A stretch of DNA of 64,000 bases from Nostoc spongiaeforme FACHB-130. GTDB taxonomy: Bacteria; Cyanobacteriota; Cyanobacteriia; Cyanobacteriales; Nostocaceae. Below are positions 8,400 through 17,029 of the stretch, piece by piece. Both the position numbers and the translations under genes were made by a program. The notes below the pieces were generated by a model that was not told where the DNA came from, did no database searches, and saw only the letters and a program-made list of their open reading frames with translations. Location of the stretch: assembly GCF_014698475.1 (NCBI RefSeq), contig NZ_JACJTB010000009.1, forward strand, positions 1 to 64,000. Reading direction: 5' to 3'. Every line of letters starts with the position of its first letter. The first letter of the stretch is position 1.

Positions 8400-10070
8400 C
8401 TACGGACGTTGAATAATTGTTTCTAACACACGACGTTTAGCTTTGGGGTCAATGCCAATCAAGCGCAGGTATTCACCTTCATATTCAGACAGGTATGCTT
8501 CTAAAGCTGCGATCGCATCTCTTTCTGATCTAGCCTCAATTTGCCCACAGCTAGACCAAGAACCAGTCCGAAAACGCCTTTGGTCTACGTGTTCGGCACT
8601 AATTTTGTAACCACCAGCCAGCAATTGCCGCAACTGGTCTACAACTTCTGCACTCAAGCGGTTGCTGCTGACAGGCGCTGTGGCTGTTGCAGTAGCCGAG
8701 CTATAACTGCTGGTAGCAGCGTAAGATTTTTGGCCATTAGAGGGCGCAACTGAGCCATTCGGTCTTTGAATAATACTTTCTAATATCCGGCGTTTAGCTT
8801 TCGGGTCAATACCAATCAGGCGGACATATTCACCTTGATGGCTTTCAATACATTCTTCTAGAGCCGCTACAACTTGGTCGGTTGAAGTAGCTTCTATTGG
8901 CTTACAACTAGCCCAAGAACCAGTCCGAAAACGACGCTCATCTACGTGTTCTGTACCAATTTTGTAACCACCAGCCAAGAGTTTGCGGATTTGGTCTACA
9001 GTTTCTGCACTGATGGAACCAATTCCAGCACTGCTGCTATGACCATTGCCGTTGTAGCCAGCACTACCTGTACTTGCGGGAGCTTTAAAGCTGGTAGTTG
9101 GTTGGACTGAACCATCTGGGCGTTGAATAATTGTTTCTAACACCCGACGCTTACCTTTGGGGTCAATCCCAAATAAACGCACGTACTCACCACTATGGTC
9201 TGCCAAACAGCCTTCTAAGGCTGATAAGGCTTGACTCAATGATCTGGTTTCAATTGGCTGACAGCTAGTCCAACAACCTGTACGGAACCGTCTTTGGTCT
9301 ACATGTTCTGTACCAATTTTGTAACCTTGCTCCAGTAGATAGCGTACTTGATCGACTGTTTCTGCACCCAAGCTATTGCTCGCCACTTCACTACTCCTTT
9401 CCAACTCTAAAACAGTTAAACCATTACTACTTGTATAAGATTTAGCTAATTCATCCCGGATGGGTGCAATACATTTGTTATCAGCAGCACAAAGATAACC
9501 AGCCCGCAGCGCCTGATTAATTCCCACGACATGATGGGCAAACTGCTGGTCTTGATCCTGCACATCTGGCAGACGGTCAGCTTGCTGCTGGCTGGTGATT
9601 ATCGCTCCCGACGGTACATATTTACCTGGGGGAATTTCTACATCTTGTATTAAAGCGTGCATCATCACGATGCAACCTGCGCCCACTCTGGCGTTAAATA
9701 CTGTGGAGCGAAAGCCAATAAAGCAGCTATCCCCTACATACGCTGGGCCATGAATCAAAGCCATGTGGGTAATGGAAGCATTCTTGCCAATCCACACCGA
9801 GTATTCATTGCCATCATCGCCGATGACTCGGCCTTGCTCCAACCCATGAATCACTACACCATCTTGGATATTGGTATTTTCACCGATGTAAAAAGGTGTA
9901 CCTTCATCCGCCCTAATCGAAGTCCCTGGAGCGACGATTACATTTGCACCTATCCGTACATCTCCAATCACGTTGGAGAAGGAATGGACAAATGAGGTTT
10001 TGTGGATTTCTGGCTCAGCTAAACTTCGTGACCACGGGGTTGGGGGTGCCGCCGTGCTGCTGACTGCCAT
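8400..10070 (-). CDS. ccmM: Carboxysome organiser CcmM (gamma-carbonic anhydrase plus three Rubisco small-subunit-like domains)
   Basis: Residues ~1-210 are a gamma-carbonic-anhydrase beta-helix with metal-site histidines ([24 protein letters not shown]). Three SSUL domains follow at about 235-318, 355-440 and 473-556, each with YKIxxEHVDxRRFRTGxWxSC and a GEYxRLxGIDPKxKRRxLExIIQRP end. They cross-link Rubisco in the carboxysome matrix. Cys194 and Cys200 (LCAADNKC) occupy the positions of the disulfide that activates the carbonic anhydrase in Thermosynechococcus CcmM. That fits an active enzyme, and no ccaA is nearby. The start has a strong SD (GGAGG) about 9-10 nt upstream. An internal SD and GTG at codon 229 predict a short form (separate entry). 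Confidence 0.95.
   Translation of the reverse strand: MAVSSTAAPPTPWSRSLAEPEIHKTSFVHSFSNVIGDVRIGANVIVAPGTSIRADEGTPFYIGENTNIQDGVVIHGLEQGRVIGDDGNEYSVWIGKNASITHMALIHGPAYVGDSCFIGFRSTVFNARVGAGCIVMMHALIQDVEIPPGKYVPSGAIITSQQQADRLPDVQDQDQQFAHHVVGINQALRAGYLCAADNKCIAPIRDELAKSYTSSNGLTVLELERSSEVASNSLGAETVDQVRYLLEQGYKIGTEHVDQRRFRTGCWTSCQPIETRSLSQALSALEGCLADHSGEYVRLFGIDPKGKRRVLETIIQRPDGSVQPTTSFKAPASTGSAGYNGNGHSSSAGIGSISAETVDQIRKLLAGGYKIGTEHVDERRFRTGSWASCKPIEATSTDQVVAALEECIESHQGEYVRLIGIDPKAKRRILESIIQRPNGSVAPSNGQKSYAATSSYSSATATATAPVSSNRLSAEVVDQLRQLLAGGYKISAEHVDQRRFRTGSWSSCGQIEARSERDAIAALEAYLSEYEGEYLRLIGIDPKAKRRVLETIIQRP
9384..9400 (-). promoter_or_regulatory. Internal ribosome-binding site and GTG start for the short CcmM form (M35-like)
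   Basis: Inside ccmM, just before the first SSUL domain, the minus strand reads AAAGGAG (9394-9400), seven bases, then an in-frame GTG (9384-9386, codon 229). Translation from it gives a 328-residue protein (8400-9386) of the three SSUL domains without the anhydrase domain. In Synechococcus elongatus an internal start in ccmM makes M35, which is needed to condense Rubisco. This site has the same position and purpose by inference. Confidence 0.8.
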
Positions 10071-10152
10071 TGCGAGATTCCTCCTGAATTAAGCTTTTTG
10101 TCTGTTAGTCTTTGGTCACTTGTCCTTTGTCCTTTGTTCTTTGTCTCAAACC

Positions 10153-10180
10153 AATGACTAATGACTAATGACTAATGACT
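10153..10180. repeat. Heptanucleotide tandem repeat (AATGACT x4)
   Basis: Four exact tandem copies of AATGACT lie in the 108-bp gap between ccmL and ccmM, preceded by TTTGTC/CTTTGT-type runs. Short tandemly repeated heptamers of this kind (STRRs) are characteristic of Nostocales intergenic DNA. Confidence 0.85.
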
Positions 10181-10481
10181 ATCTATATTGGTCTTTTTTA
10201 CTGTAAATCAGGCGATCTTGAACATGAATAGTATCAATTATCGCCACCACTGCTGCATCCAAAGGGCGTTGTTCGTTGCCAAGAATTTGACGAGCGGCGC
10301 TGCCACGGCTGACTAGCACCCACTCATCTACTCCTGCGCCTACGGTATCTGCTGCTACCTCGTACTTTGGTAAGGTATTTCCTTCTTCATCCACTAATTG
10401 CAACATCAGTAGTTTGACACCGCGAAGACTTGGATCTTTTTGAGTGCTAACTACTGTGCCACGTACTTTGGCAATTTGCAT
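10179..10481 (-). CDS. ccmL: Carboxysome vertex protein CcmL (BMC-P pentamer)
   Basis: This 100-residue protein of the EutN/CcmL fold begins MQIAKVRGTVVSTQKDPSLR and contains DTVGAGVDEWVLVSRGSAAR, the conserved segment lining the pentamer pore. CcmL pentamers cap the vertices of the icosahedral shell. It lies 6 bp after ccmK1 and is probably translationally coupled. The stop overlaps the AATGACT repeat array. Confidence 0.95.
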   Translation of the reverse strand: MQIAKVRGTVVSTQKDPSLRGVKLLMLQLVDEEGNTLPKYEVAADTVGAGVDEWVLVSRGSAARQILGNEQRPLDAAVVAIIDTIHVQDRLIYSKKDQYR

Positions 10482-10487
10482 TATATG

Positions 10488-10835
10488 TTATGGTCTTCTA
10501 CCGCCGAAAGGTCGAATTGCGTTCACATTTTCCCGGAATTGCTCTACGTCTTCTGTATAACGAATTGGCAGGACGTATTCCAAGTTTTCATGGGGACGCG
10601 CAATGATGTGTGTCGATAGCACTTGTCCGCCATTAACTCGCTTCACTGATTCCACGCCTGCTGCTACAGAAGCTTGGACTTCGGAAACATCACCCCGAAC
10701 AATTACTGTTACCCGACCACTACCGATTTTTTCGTAACCTACTAAGGTTACACGAGCAGCTTTCACCATCGCGTCAGCAGCTTCTACTACTGCTGGAAAG
10801 CCAAGGGTTTCTACCATTCCCACTGCAATTGACAT
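10488..10835 (-). CDS. ccmK1: Carboxysome shell hexamer protein CcmK1
   Basis: A single BMC domain of 115 residues, with [20 protein letters not shown] and the pore segment [20 protein letters not shown]. It carries a C-terminal extension ([16 protein letters not shown]) missing from its neighbour. Two adjacent major-hexamer genes, the longer one second and followed by ccmL, match the Synechocystis order ccmK2-ccmK1-ccmL, so I assign K1 by length and position. The hexamers form the shell facets and their central pores pass HCO3- and RuBP. Confidence 0.9.
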   Translation of the reverse strand: MSIAVGMVETLGFPAVVEAADAMVKAARVTLVGYEKIGSGRVTVIVRGDVSEVQASVAAGVESVKRVNGGQVLSTHIIARPHENLEYVLPIRYTEDVEQFRENVNAIRPFGGRRP

Positions 10836-10923
10836 TAGTTTTAATTCCTATTTAGATTTTCTCAAACAAACAAAAGCCCAGCTCAAGCAAGCAACCCCGT
10901 TAGTCATTTTGTATTATCGGCTG

Positions 10924-11232
10924 TTAAGTGCGAAACTGTTCCACTGCTTCTGTGTAACGAATCGGCAAAACATATTCCAAGTTTTCGTGGGGACGGGCAA
11001 TGATGTGAGTGGAAACCACTTCACCACCATTCACTCTTCTGGCTGCTTCAATTCCAGCTGCAACTGAGGCTTGCACTTCCGAAACATCACCCCGAACAAT
11101 GACGGTGACACGGGCGCTACCAATTTTTTCATACCCTACCAAAGTTACACGGGCGGCTTTCACCATCGCATCAGCAGCTTCTACTACTGCTGGAAAACCC
11201 TTTGTCTCAATCATTCCAACTGCAATTGGCAT
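10924..11232 (-). CDS. ccmK2: Carboxysome shell hexamer protein CcmK2
   Basis: A 102-residue BMC protein, nearly identical to the next gene over residues 1-98 ([40 protein letters not shown]), ending EAVEQFRT. It is the first gene of the minus-strand ccm operon and faces ndhF4 across a ~655-bp divergent promoter region. The close similarity of the two ccmK genes indicates a tandem duplication kept for mixed facets. Confidence 0.92.
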   Translation of the reverse strand: MPIAVGMIETKGFPAVVEAADAMVKAARVTLVGYEKIGSARVTVIVRGDVSEVQASVAAGIEAARRVNGGEVVSTHIIARPHENLEYVLPIRYTEAVEQFRT

Positions 11233-11887
11233 CGCAGAAACTCCTAAAAATTTAATCCAATCAGTACTGTGGTTTGAAAATTGTGACGGGGAAGCTCATC
11301 TTGAGCTAAAAGACACTTCCAAAAATAAGCATAGGAAAGCTTGGCTCCCCTGGCAATATAAATTAGTATAATAGTTTATAATAAAAAAGTTTTAAAAAAC
11401 TTAATTCTTTGTCATACGGTGTTTCTGCTCTGTTTAAGTCCACTGATTCCAAGAGCAGGCGCTTATGCTTTATAATTTTTTTATTACATATCCAAATCGC
11501 TGTTCATAGCCAAGACTAATCGTCTCTGGTGAGGAAGGTAAAACTACTGTATCTTTTACAGTTTCTATCTTTCCTCCGTTTTGTGGTACGTAAATAGGAA
11601 TATCTAAAAAGCATATAACTTTTTTAAATATATCTAATAAATATCTCTGCTAAATATCAGAAATAGAAATTTACAAATGAGTATAGTTCAAATGAAAGGT
11701 GGAGAATTTGAATATGTAAATCAATTATCTTAGCTGAAGTTTAGGCGGTAATTTTGCAATCCTAAAAATTATTACACATTTTTTAGAAACCAAATTTAAC
11801 ATAGATTTTCATCCAAAAAACTAAGTCAAAGGTGATTTTTCAAAAGGTAAAAAAATTCAGGCAGAGTTGTAAAGGTAAGCAAATTAA
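11233..11887. promoter_or_regulatory. Divergent promoter region between ccmK2-O and ndhF4-D4-cupB
   Basis: This 655-bp AT-rich gap separates the two carbon-concentrating operons, so it must hold at least one promoter for each strand. TATAAT at 11367-11372 is the clearest -10 candidate. Beside it lies the palindrome AAGTTTTAAAAAACTT (about 11388-11403), a possible operator. No regulator box can be assigned by eye. A degenerate open frame occupies 11470-11650 on the minus strand (separate entry). Confidence 0.55.
11470..11650 (-). pseudogene. Possible coding remnant in the ccm/ndhF4 intergenic region
   Basis: About 59 codons are open on the minus strand after an in-frame TAG, with coding-like content (DIPIYVPQNGGKIETV, PETISLGYEQRFGYVIKKL, stop at 11470-11472) but no ATG or convincing SD. 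I do not recognise it. In AT-rich DNA a frame this long can arise by chance, so it is recorded only as a candidate remnant. Confidence 0.2.
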
Positions 11888-13744
11888 ATGAATCAGTTTC
11901 TATTTTCAACAAGTTGGTGTGTGCCTTTGTATAGCTTGATAGGCGCACTTTTAACTTTGCCCTGGGCGATGGGAATCATTAGAAGGACAGGCCCTAGACC
12001 AGCAGCTTATATCAACTTGTTGACTACTGTTTTGGGTTTTGCCCATAGCTTGTTTGTCTTTAAAGATGTTTGGGACAGAGAACCAGAGAATTTACTGGTT
12101 AGTTGGTTTCAAGCGGCGGATTTAAACTTATCCTTTGCATTAGAACTATCGCCTGTGAGTATTGGGGCGACTGTTTTAATCACTGGCTTAAGTTTGTTGG
12201 CACAAATTTACGCCTTGGGCTATCTAGAAAAAGATTGGTCTACAGCACGCTTTTTTGGGCTACTGGGATTTTTTGAAGCAGCATTAAGTGGTTTAGCTGT
12301 CAGTGACTCTTTATTTCTCAGTTATGCTTTGCTAGAAGTCCTAACCCTATCTACATATCTGCTGGTGGGTTTTTGGTACGCACAACCTTTGGTGGTGACA
12401 GCAGCGCGGGATGCTTTCTTAACTAAGCGAGTGGGCGACTTGTTGTTGCTGATGTCGGTGGTGACGCTTTCGAGTTGGGCTGGCAGTTTGAATTTTTCGG
12501 ATTTGTATGAGTGGGCGCAAACCGCAGAATTAAGCCCATTGGCCGCCACATTACTAGGTTTAGGATTAATTGCGGGGCCAGCAGGTAAATGCGCTCAGTT
12601 TCCTTTGCATTTGTGGTTAGATGAAGCGATGGAAGGGCCAAACCCAGCCTCGGTGATGCGAAATTCGCTGGTGGTTGCTGGTGGTGCTTATATACTCTAC
12701 AAACTGCAACCAATTTTGGCTTTATCACCAGTGGCGTTAAATGCGCTGATAGTCATGGGTTCAGTGACGGCAGTAGGGGCAACTTTGGTGTCCTTGGCTC
12801 AAATTGATATTAAACGATCGCTCTCCCACTCTACTAGCGCATACATGGGACTGGTGTTTTTGGCGGTAGGTATGCAGCAAGGAGGCGTAGCCTTAATGTT
12901 GCTGTTGACCCATGCGATCGCCAAAGCATTATTATTTATGAGTTCGGGTTCGGTAATTTATACCACTAACACCCAAGATTTAACTGAGATGGGCGGTTTA
13001 TGGTCACGGATGCCAGCTACCACTACCGCCTTTGTTGTCGGTGCGGCTGGCATGATTACATTACTACCACTGGGCAGCTTTTGGGCAATGTTGTCATGGG
13101 CTGATGGTTTGGTGGCTATTAGCCCTTGGGTAATAGCCATTTTAGTCATTGTGAATGGTTTCACAGCCTTAAACTTAACGCGAGTCTTCCGCTTAATCTT
13201 TTGGGGTCAACCACAGCAAAAAACTCGCCGTACACCGGAAGTCGGCTGGCAGATGGCAGTGCCAATGGTGACGCTGACCATACTGACCCTGCTAGTACCC
13301 CTGATGCTTCAGCAATGGTACTTACTGCCCAGTAGAGAAAGTATCAATTGGTACGTAGTAGTAACCTTGCTGGTTTCGACTGTAGTCGGAGTAGGTGTTG
13401 GCTCAACAATGTACCTGCATAAAGCTTGGTCAAGATCCAGAATTTTGGTATGGCGATTCTTACAAGATTTATTAGGTTACGATTTCTACATAGACCGGAT
13501 CTATCGATTGACAGTAGTAGGAGCAGTAGCATTACTGTCTAAGATATCTGCTTGGAGCGATCGCTATATCGTCGATGGCTTTGTTAACTTGGTGGGTATT
13601 TTCACCATTTTTGGTGGGCAAAGTTTAAGGTACAGCATTTCTGGGCAATCTCAAGGCTATATGTTCACCATCCTCGTAGTGATAAGCATTTTGGGTTTCT
13701 TCATCAGTTGGTCATTAGGACTGCTGAATAACTTGCATTTTTAA
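11888..13744 (+). CDS. ndhF4: NDH-1 subunit NdhF4 (CO2-uptake NDH-1MS' complex)
   Basis: This 618-residue, highly hydrophobic NuoL/NdhF-family protein carries the antiporter-like core (LLEVLTLSTYLLVGFWYAQP, AGKCAQFPLHLWLDEAMEGPNP, SVTAVGATLVSLAQIDIKRS, LLTHAIAKALLFMSSGS). The next genes are ndhD and a CO2-hydration protein, and the ccm operon is divergent. That arrangement is the constitutive CO2-uptake module (NdhF4/NdhD4/CupB). The complex in the thylakoid membrane couples electron transport and proton pumping to hydration of CO2 to HCO3-. The F3/D3/CupA paralogue cannot be excluded without a tree, but the ccm linkage favours the F4 type. Confidence 0.85.
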   Translation: MNQFLFSTSWCVPLYSLIGALLTLPWAMGIIRRTGPRPAAYINLLTTVLGFAHSLFVFKDVWDREPENLLVSWFQAADLNLSFALELSPVSIGATVLITGLSLLAQIYALGYLEKDWSTARFFGLLGFFEAALSGLAVSDSLFLSYALLEVLTLSTYLLVGFWYAQPLVVTAARDAFLTKRVGDLLLLMSVVTLSSWAGSLNFSDLYEWAQTAELSPLAATLLGLGLIAGPAGKCAQFPLHLWLDEAMEGPNPASVMRNSLVVAGGAYILYKLQPILALSPVALNALIVMGSVTAVGATLVSLAQIDIKRSLSHSTSAYMGLVFLAVGMQQGGVALMLLLTHAIAKALLFMSSGSVIYTTNTQDLTEMGGLWSRMPATTTAFVVGAAGMITLLPLGSFWAMLSWADGLVAISPWVIAILVIVNGFTALNLTRVFRLIFWGQPQQKTRRTPEVGWQMAVPMVTLTILTLLVPLMLQQWYLLPSRESINWYVVVTLLVSTVVGVGVGSTMYLHKAWSRSRILVWRFLQDLLGYDFYIDRIYRLTVVGAVALLSKISAWSDRYIVDGFVNLVGIFTIFGGQSLRYSISGQSQGYMFTILVVISILGFFISWSLGLLNNLHF

Positions 13745-13816
13745 AAGTGCTGAGTGCTGAGTAAACAATACCTACTCCCTATTCCCTACTCCCCATTCCC
13801 TAATTCTCTCTAAACT

Positions 13817-15310
13817 ATGCTGAGTGCATTAATTGTGCTGCCATTGTTAGGCTCAATCATCATTGGTTTTTGGCCTGCTGTTCTGGATGGCAAACTTGCC
13901 CGTGTTATGGCGTTTGTCTGTGCTGCTACTACCTTTTTGTGGTCAGTTTTTCTCGCCATTCAATTCAACCCAGGAGAAATTAGTCAACAATTTAGTGAGT
14001 TTATTCCTTGGGTAGATGCCATCGGGTTAAGTTACAACCTTGGAATTGATGGTTTATCTTTGCCCCTACTGGTTTTAAATGGACTGTTGACTTGTATTGC
14101 TATCTCTAGCAGCGATATTTCCCAGCAACGTCCCCGACTGTATTACTCACTTATATTACTGTTAAGCACAGGGGTAACAGGCGCTTTTCTGGCGCAGGAT
14201 TTACTATTGTTCTTCCTGTTTTATGAATTGGAACTGATTCCCCTTTACCTCTTAATTGCCATTTGGGGTGGTGCGAAAAGAGGTTACGCCGCGACAAAGT
14301 TTTTGATTTACACAGCCATATCTGGGATTTTGATTTTGGCAAGTTTCCTGGGGATGGTTTGGCTGAGTGGTGGTTCAAATTTTGCGTTAGCTAACTTGAA
14401 TGCAGCATCTTTACCACTAGCCACACAAATCTTATTGCTGGTAGGGATTTTGGTCGGCTTTGGGATTAAGATACCTTTGGTTCCCTTCCACACTTGGTTG
14501 CCTGATGCCCACGTTGAAGCTTCCACACCCATTTCTGTATTGTTAGCTGGGGTGCTGTTGAAGTTGGGGACTTACGGCTTACTGCGGTTTGGGATGAACT
14601 TGTTACCCGATGCTTGGAGTTATGTCGCACCTTGGTTAGCAACTTGGGCAGTAGTGAGTGTGCTTTATGGTGCATCTTGCGCGATCGCCCAAACTGACAT
14701 GAAAAAAATGGTAGCCTATAGTTCAATTGGACACATGGGTTATGTATTGTTGGCTGCTGCTGCTTCCACACCTCTGAGTGTTTTGGGTGCTGTGATGCAA
14801 ATGATTAGCCACGGTTTGATTTCTGCCCTGCTGTTTTTGTTGGTTGGCGTAATATACAAAAAAGCAGGTAGCCGTGATTTAGACGTGATTCGCGGACTCT
14901 TAAATCCTGAACGGGGAATGCCGGTGATTGGTAGTTTGATGGTTTTGGGAGTGATGGCCAGCGCAGGTATACCAGGAATGGTCGGATTTATTTCAGAATT
15001 TGTGATTTTCCGGGGCAGTTTTACTATTTTCCCAGTGCAAACTCTACTATCAATGCTGGGGACTGGTTTAACGGCGGTTTACTTCTTAATTCTGATGAAT
15101 CGAGCCTTTTTTGGGCGCTTGTCTGCACAAGTAGTTAATTTACCACGAGTTTATTGGAGCGATCGCCTGCCATCTGTCGTGTTAGCCATAATCATTGTGA
15201 TTTTTGGTATTCAACCTGCTTGGTTATCTCGCTGGAGTGAACCCACAATTACCGCCATGATGAATGTAGATCAAGTGGTGGCAACAGTCTCGGTAGAAAA
15301 ATTGAAGTAA
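13817..15310 (+). CDS. ndhD4: NDH-1 subunit NdhD4 (CO2-uptake NDH-1MS' complex)
   Basis: A 497-residue NuoM/NdhD-family proton-pumping subunit with about 14 membrane segments. Family motifs are ELELIPLYLLIAIWGG, the quinone-loop-like VPFHTWLPDAHVEASTPISV, and AIAQTDMKKMVAYSSIGHMG. It follows ndhF4 after 72 bp containing TGAGTGC-type repeats. It forms the distal membrane arm with NdhF4 and holds CupB on the cytoplasmic face. Confidence 0.87.
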   Translation: MLSALIVLPLLGSIIIGFWPAVLDGKLARVMAFVCAATTFLWSVFLAIQFNPGEISQQFSEFIPWVDAIGLSYNLGIDGLSLPLLVLNGLLTCIAISSSDISQQRPRLYYSLILLLSTGVTGAFLAQDLLLFFLFYELELIPLYLLIAIWGGAKRGYAATKFLIYTAISGILILASFLGMVWLSGGSNFALANLNAASLPLATQILLLVGILVGFGIKIPLVPFHTWLPDAHVEASTPISVLLAGVLLKLGTYGLLRFGMNLLPDAWSYVAPWLATWAVVSVLYGASCAIAQTDMKKMVAYSSIGHMGYVLLAAAASTPLSVLGAVMQMISHGLISALLFLLVGVIYKKAGSRDLDVIRGLLNPERGMPVIGSLMVLGVMASAGIPGMVGFISEFVIFRGSFTIFPVQTLLSMLGTGLTAVYFLILMNRAFFGRLSAQVVNLPRVYWSDRLPSVVLAIIIVIFGIQPAWLSRWSEPTITAMMNVDQVVATVSVEKLK

Positions 15311-15365
15311 AAAGTAAAAAAGCAAAAAGTAAATTTTTTTACTTTTGCCTTTTTACTTTTACCTT
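15311..15365. repeat. A-rich inverted repeat between ndhD4 and cupB
   Basis: AAAAGTAAAAAAGCAAAAAG and its near complement (ACTTTTTGCC-type run ending CTTTTTACTTTT) form a long imperfect stem right after the ndhD4 stop. It could act as a processing or attenuation hairpin before cupB. It belongs to the AAAAGGCAAAAGT family that recurs at many junctions in this window. Confidence 0.55.
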
Positions 15366-15399
15366 CTTATTGACTCATTCCCAATTTGGAGAACTGGCA

Positions 15400-16530
15400 A
15401 TGGTAACTATTAAAAATAAACCCGGATCTCATCCTTTAGCTGAGTATGTAGAAAGATTACAGACAGGTGGGGCATTATTACCTGACAGCAAGGAAAATGT
15501 ATTAGAAGTAGTTGGCATCCTCAAAAGTTATGGTGTGGTTTTAGATGCCTACTCTAACAATCTTATCTACATTGCTGACCATCAATTTTTAGTATTTTTC
15601 CCCTTTTTTAAATACTTTAATGACGAATTTTCTTGGGCAAAATTACTGCGTCACTGGTGGCACGATCGCATAAATTACGAATATGCCGAATATTGTATGA
15701 AAGCCATGATGTGGCATGGTGGCGGTGGCTTAGATGCTTATTTAGATAATAAAGAATTTCAAGAACGTGCCAAAGCAGTAATCACCGCTAAATTTAAAAA
15801 TAATCCCTTTGTTTTAGGATTAAACCAATTATTCCCTGACTTTTTAACTGAACAATTGCGAGTTTCGGCTTACTACAGTGGCTTAGGTCAATTTTGGCGC
15901 GTCATGGCTGATATTTTTCTCACCTTATCTGACCGCTATGACAACGGCGAAATCACATCAATTGCCCAAGTTGTAGACCACATTAAAGCAGGTTTAGTTG
16001 CCGATGCCCTCAAGCCAATTACATATTCCGTCAAAATTCAAGATAAAGTCTACGACATTATCCCTAAAAGTGTTGGTTTAACATTCTTAGCTGATACAGC
16101 AGTACCTTATGTTGAGGCCGTTTTCTTCCGGGGAACTCCATTTCACGGCACAGTTTCTTACAATGCCCAAGCTTATCAAATTCCCCCAGATCAAGGAAGA
16201 TTCCAGTATGGTGCATTGTACGCTGATCCTTTACCGATTGGTGGTGCTGGTATTCCGCCTACCTTGCTGATGCAGGATATGCGCCATTATTTACCAGAAT
16301 ACTTGCACGCTGTTTATCGTCGTCGTCCGCGTGGGGAAGATGATTTACGAGTCCAAATCTGTATTAGTTTCCAAAAGTCCATGTTTTGCGTCACTACCGC
16401 CGCAATTTTAGGATTGATGCCTTACCCTGCGGACACACAAGAACCATCTGAACAAAATGCCAATCGAATTTACCTAGAAAAGTGGATGGATAGATTTACA
16501 ACCTCACGATTAAGTGATGTTAATAGTTAA
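15400..16530 (+). CDS. cupB: CO2 hydration protein CupB (ChpX)
   Basis: This 376-residue protein opens MVTIKNKPGSHPLAEYVERL and contains VVGILKSYGVVLDAYSNNLI and FLVFFPFFKYFND, hallmarks of the cyanobacterial CO2-hydration (Chp/Cup) family found only with NDH-1. CupB binds the NdhD4/NdhF4 arm, carries a Zn site and converts CO2 to HCO3- on the cytoplasmic side. His/Cys ligand candidates are in RHWWHDRINYEYAEYCMKAM. I chose ATG 15400, preceded by GGAG at about 7 nt; the open frame extends to a TTG at 15370. CupA is the alternative name, less likely given the gene order. Confidence 0.87.
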   Translation: MVTIKNKPGSHPLAEYVERLQTGGALLPDSKENVLEVVGILKSYGVVLDAYSNNLIYIADHQFLVFFPFFKYFNDEFSWAKLLRHWWHDRINYEYAEYCMKAMMWHGGGGLDAYLDNKEFQERAKAVITAKFKNNPFVLGLNQLFPDFLTEQLRVSAYYSGLGQFWRVMADIFLTLSDRYDNGEITSIAQVVDHIKAGLVADALKPITYSVKIQDKVYDIIPKSVGLTFLADTAVPYVEAVFFRGTPFHGTVSYNAQAYQIPPDQGRFQYGALYADPLPIGGAGIPPTLLMQDMRHYLPEYLHAVYRRRPRGEDDLRVQICISFQKSMFCVTTAAILGLMPYPADTQEPSEQNANRIYLEKWMDRFTTSRLSDVNS

Positions 16531-16560
16531 AGTGCTGAGTGCTGAGTGCTGAGTGCTGAG
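16531..16560. repeat. Heptanucleotide tandem repeat (AGTGCTG x4)
   Basis: Four tandem copies of AGTGCTG start directly after the cupB stop. Shorter runs of the same unit occur after ndhF4 (13746), near 8250 and at 31607, so it is a dispersed STRR family. Confidence 0.85.
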
Positions 16561-16594
16561 TAAAAAATCATAATTATTGACTAGCCTCTAGCCC

Positions 16595-16706
16595 CTAGTA
16601 CAATACGGCGTAAATAAACAGACCATAAGAAATTGATCAAATGCTTGTGGTATTGTTATTCTTTACTTTTGCCTTTTGCCTTTTTACTTTTGCCTTTTTG
16701 TACTAG
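16595..16706 (-). repeat. MITE-like element, copy A (downstream of sbtB)
   Basis: A 112-bp segment bounded by perfect 9-bp inverted ends CTAGTACAA and TTGTACTAG. Its complement shares most of its sequence with 18113-18223, including AAGAATAAC, ATACCACAAGC and CAATTTCTTATGGTCTGTT. It includes a run of TTTTGCCTTTT units. It carries no coding sequence. Confidence 0.75.
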
Positions 16707-16716
16707 CCTCTTTCAC

Positions 16717-17025
16717 TCACCCCACACATCTAGTAGTCTCAATTTCAATTGCGTCAGAAATAAAACAAACTCCGCCAAACTTATTTAGAGTTTGTCGGAC
16801 ATTTGACTCTACCAAAGACAATTTTTCTGGTGGAAAAAAGGCAATGATATAAACATTGTCTAGCATTGTCATGGCTAAATCATTGGTGATTGTACCTCTT
16901 GTACCTTTGCCGGCTACATCTTTGATAACTGAATGTCCCCTTACGCCTGCCTTCTCTAAAGATTCTAAAATTTTACCGAGTTCAACATAATTGGCAAAGA
17001 TTTCTATGCGTTTTACAGGCTGCAT
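16717..17025 (-). CDS. sbtB: PII-like regulator SbtB of the SbtA bicarbonate transporter
   Basis: This 102-residue PII-fold protein (VKRIEIFANYVELGKILESL, GVRGHSVIKDVAGKG, ending EIETTRCVG) follows the SbtA-type permease gene by 4 bp. SbtB proteins bind adenine nucleotides (cAMP, AMP, ADP, ATP) and plug SbtA. I chose the ATG of MQPVKRIEIF; the longer frame runs back into sbtA. The C-terminal CGPxGC redox loop found in Synechocystis SbtB is absent: the chain ends RCVG. Redox switching of that type is therefore not expected here. Confidence 0.82.
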   Translation of the reverse strand: MQPVKRIEIFANYVELGKILESLEKAGVRGHSVIKDVAGKGTRGTITNDLAMTMLDNVYIIAFFPPEKLSLVESNVRQTLNKFGGVCFISDAIEIETTRCVG

Positions 17026-17029
17026 AATC

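Noticed and set aside
15370-15399. TTG start upstream of CupB
   Set aside because: The ATG at 15400 has an SD and gives the conserved MVTIKNKPG start.
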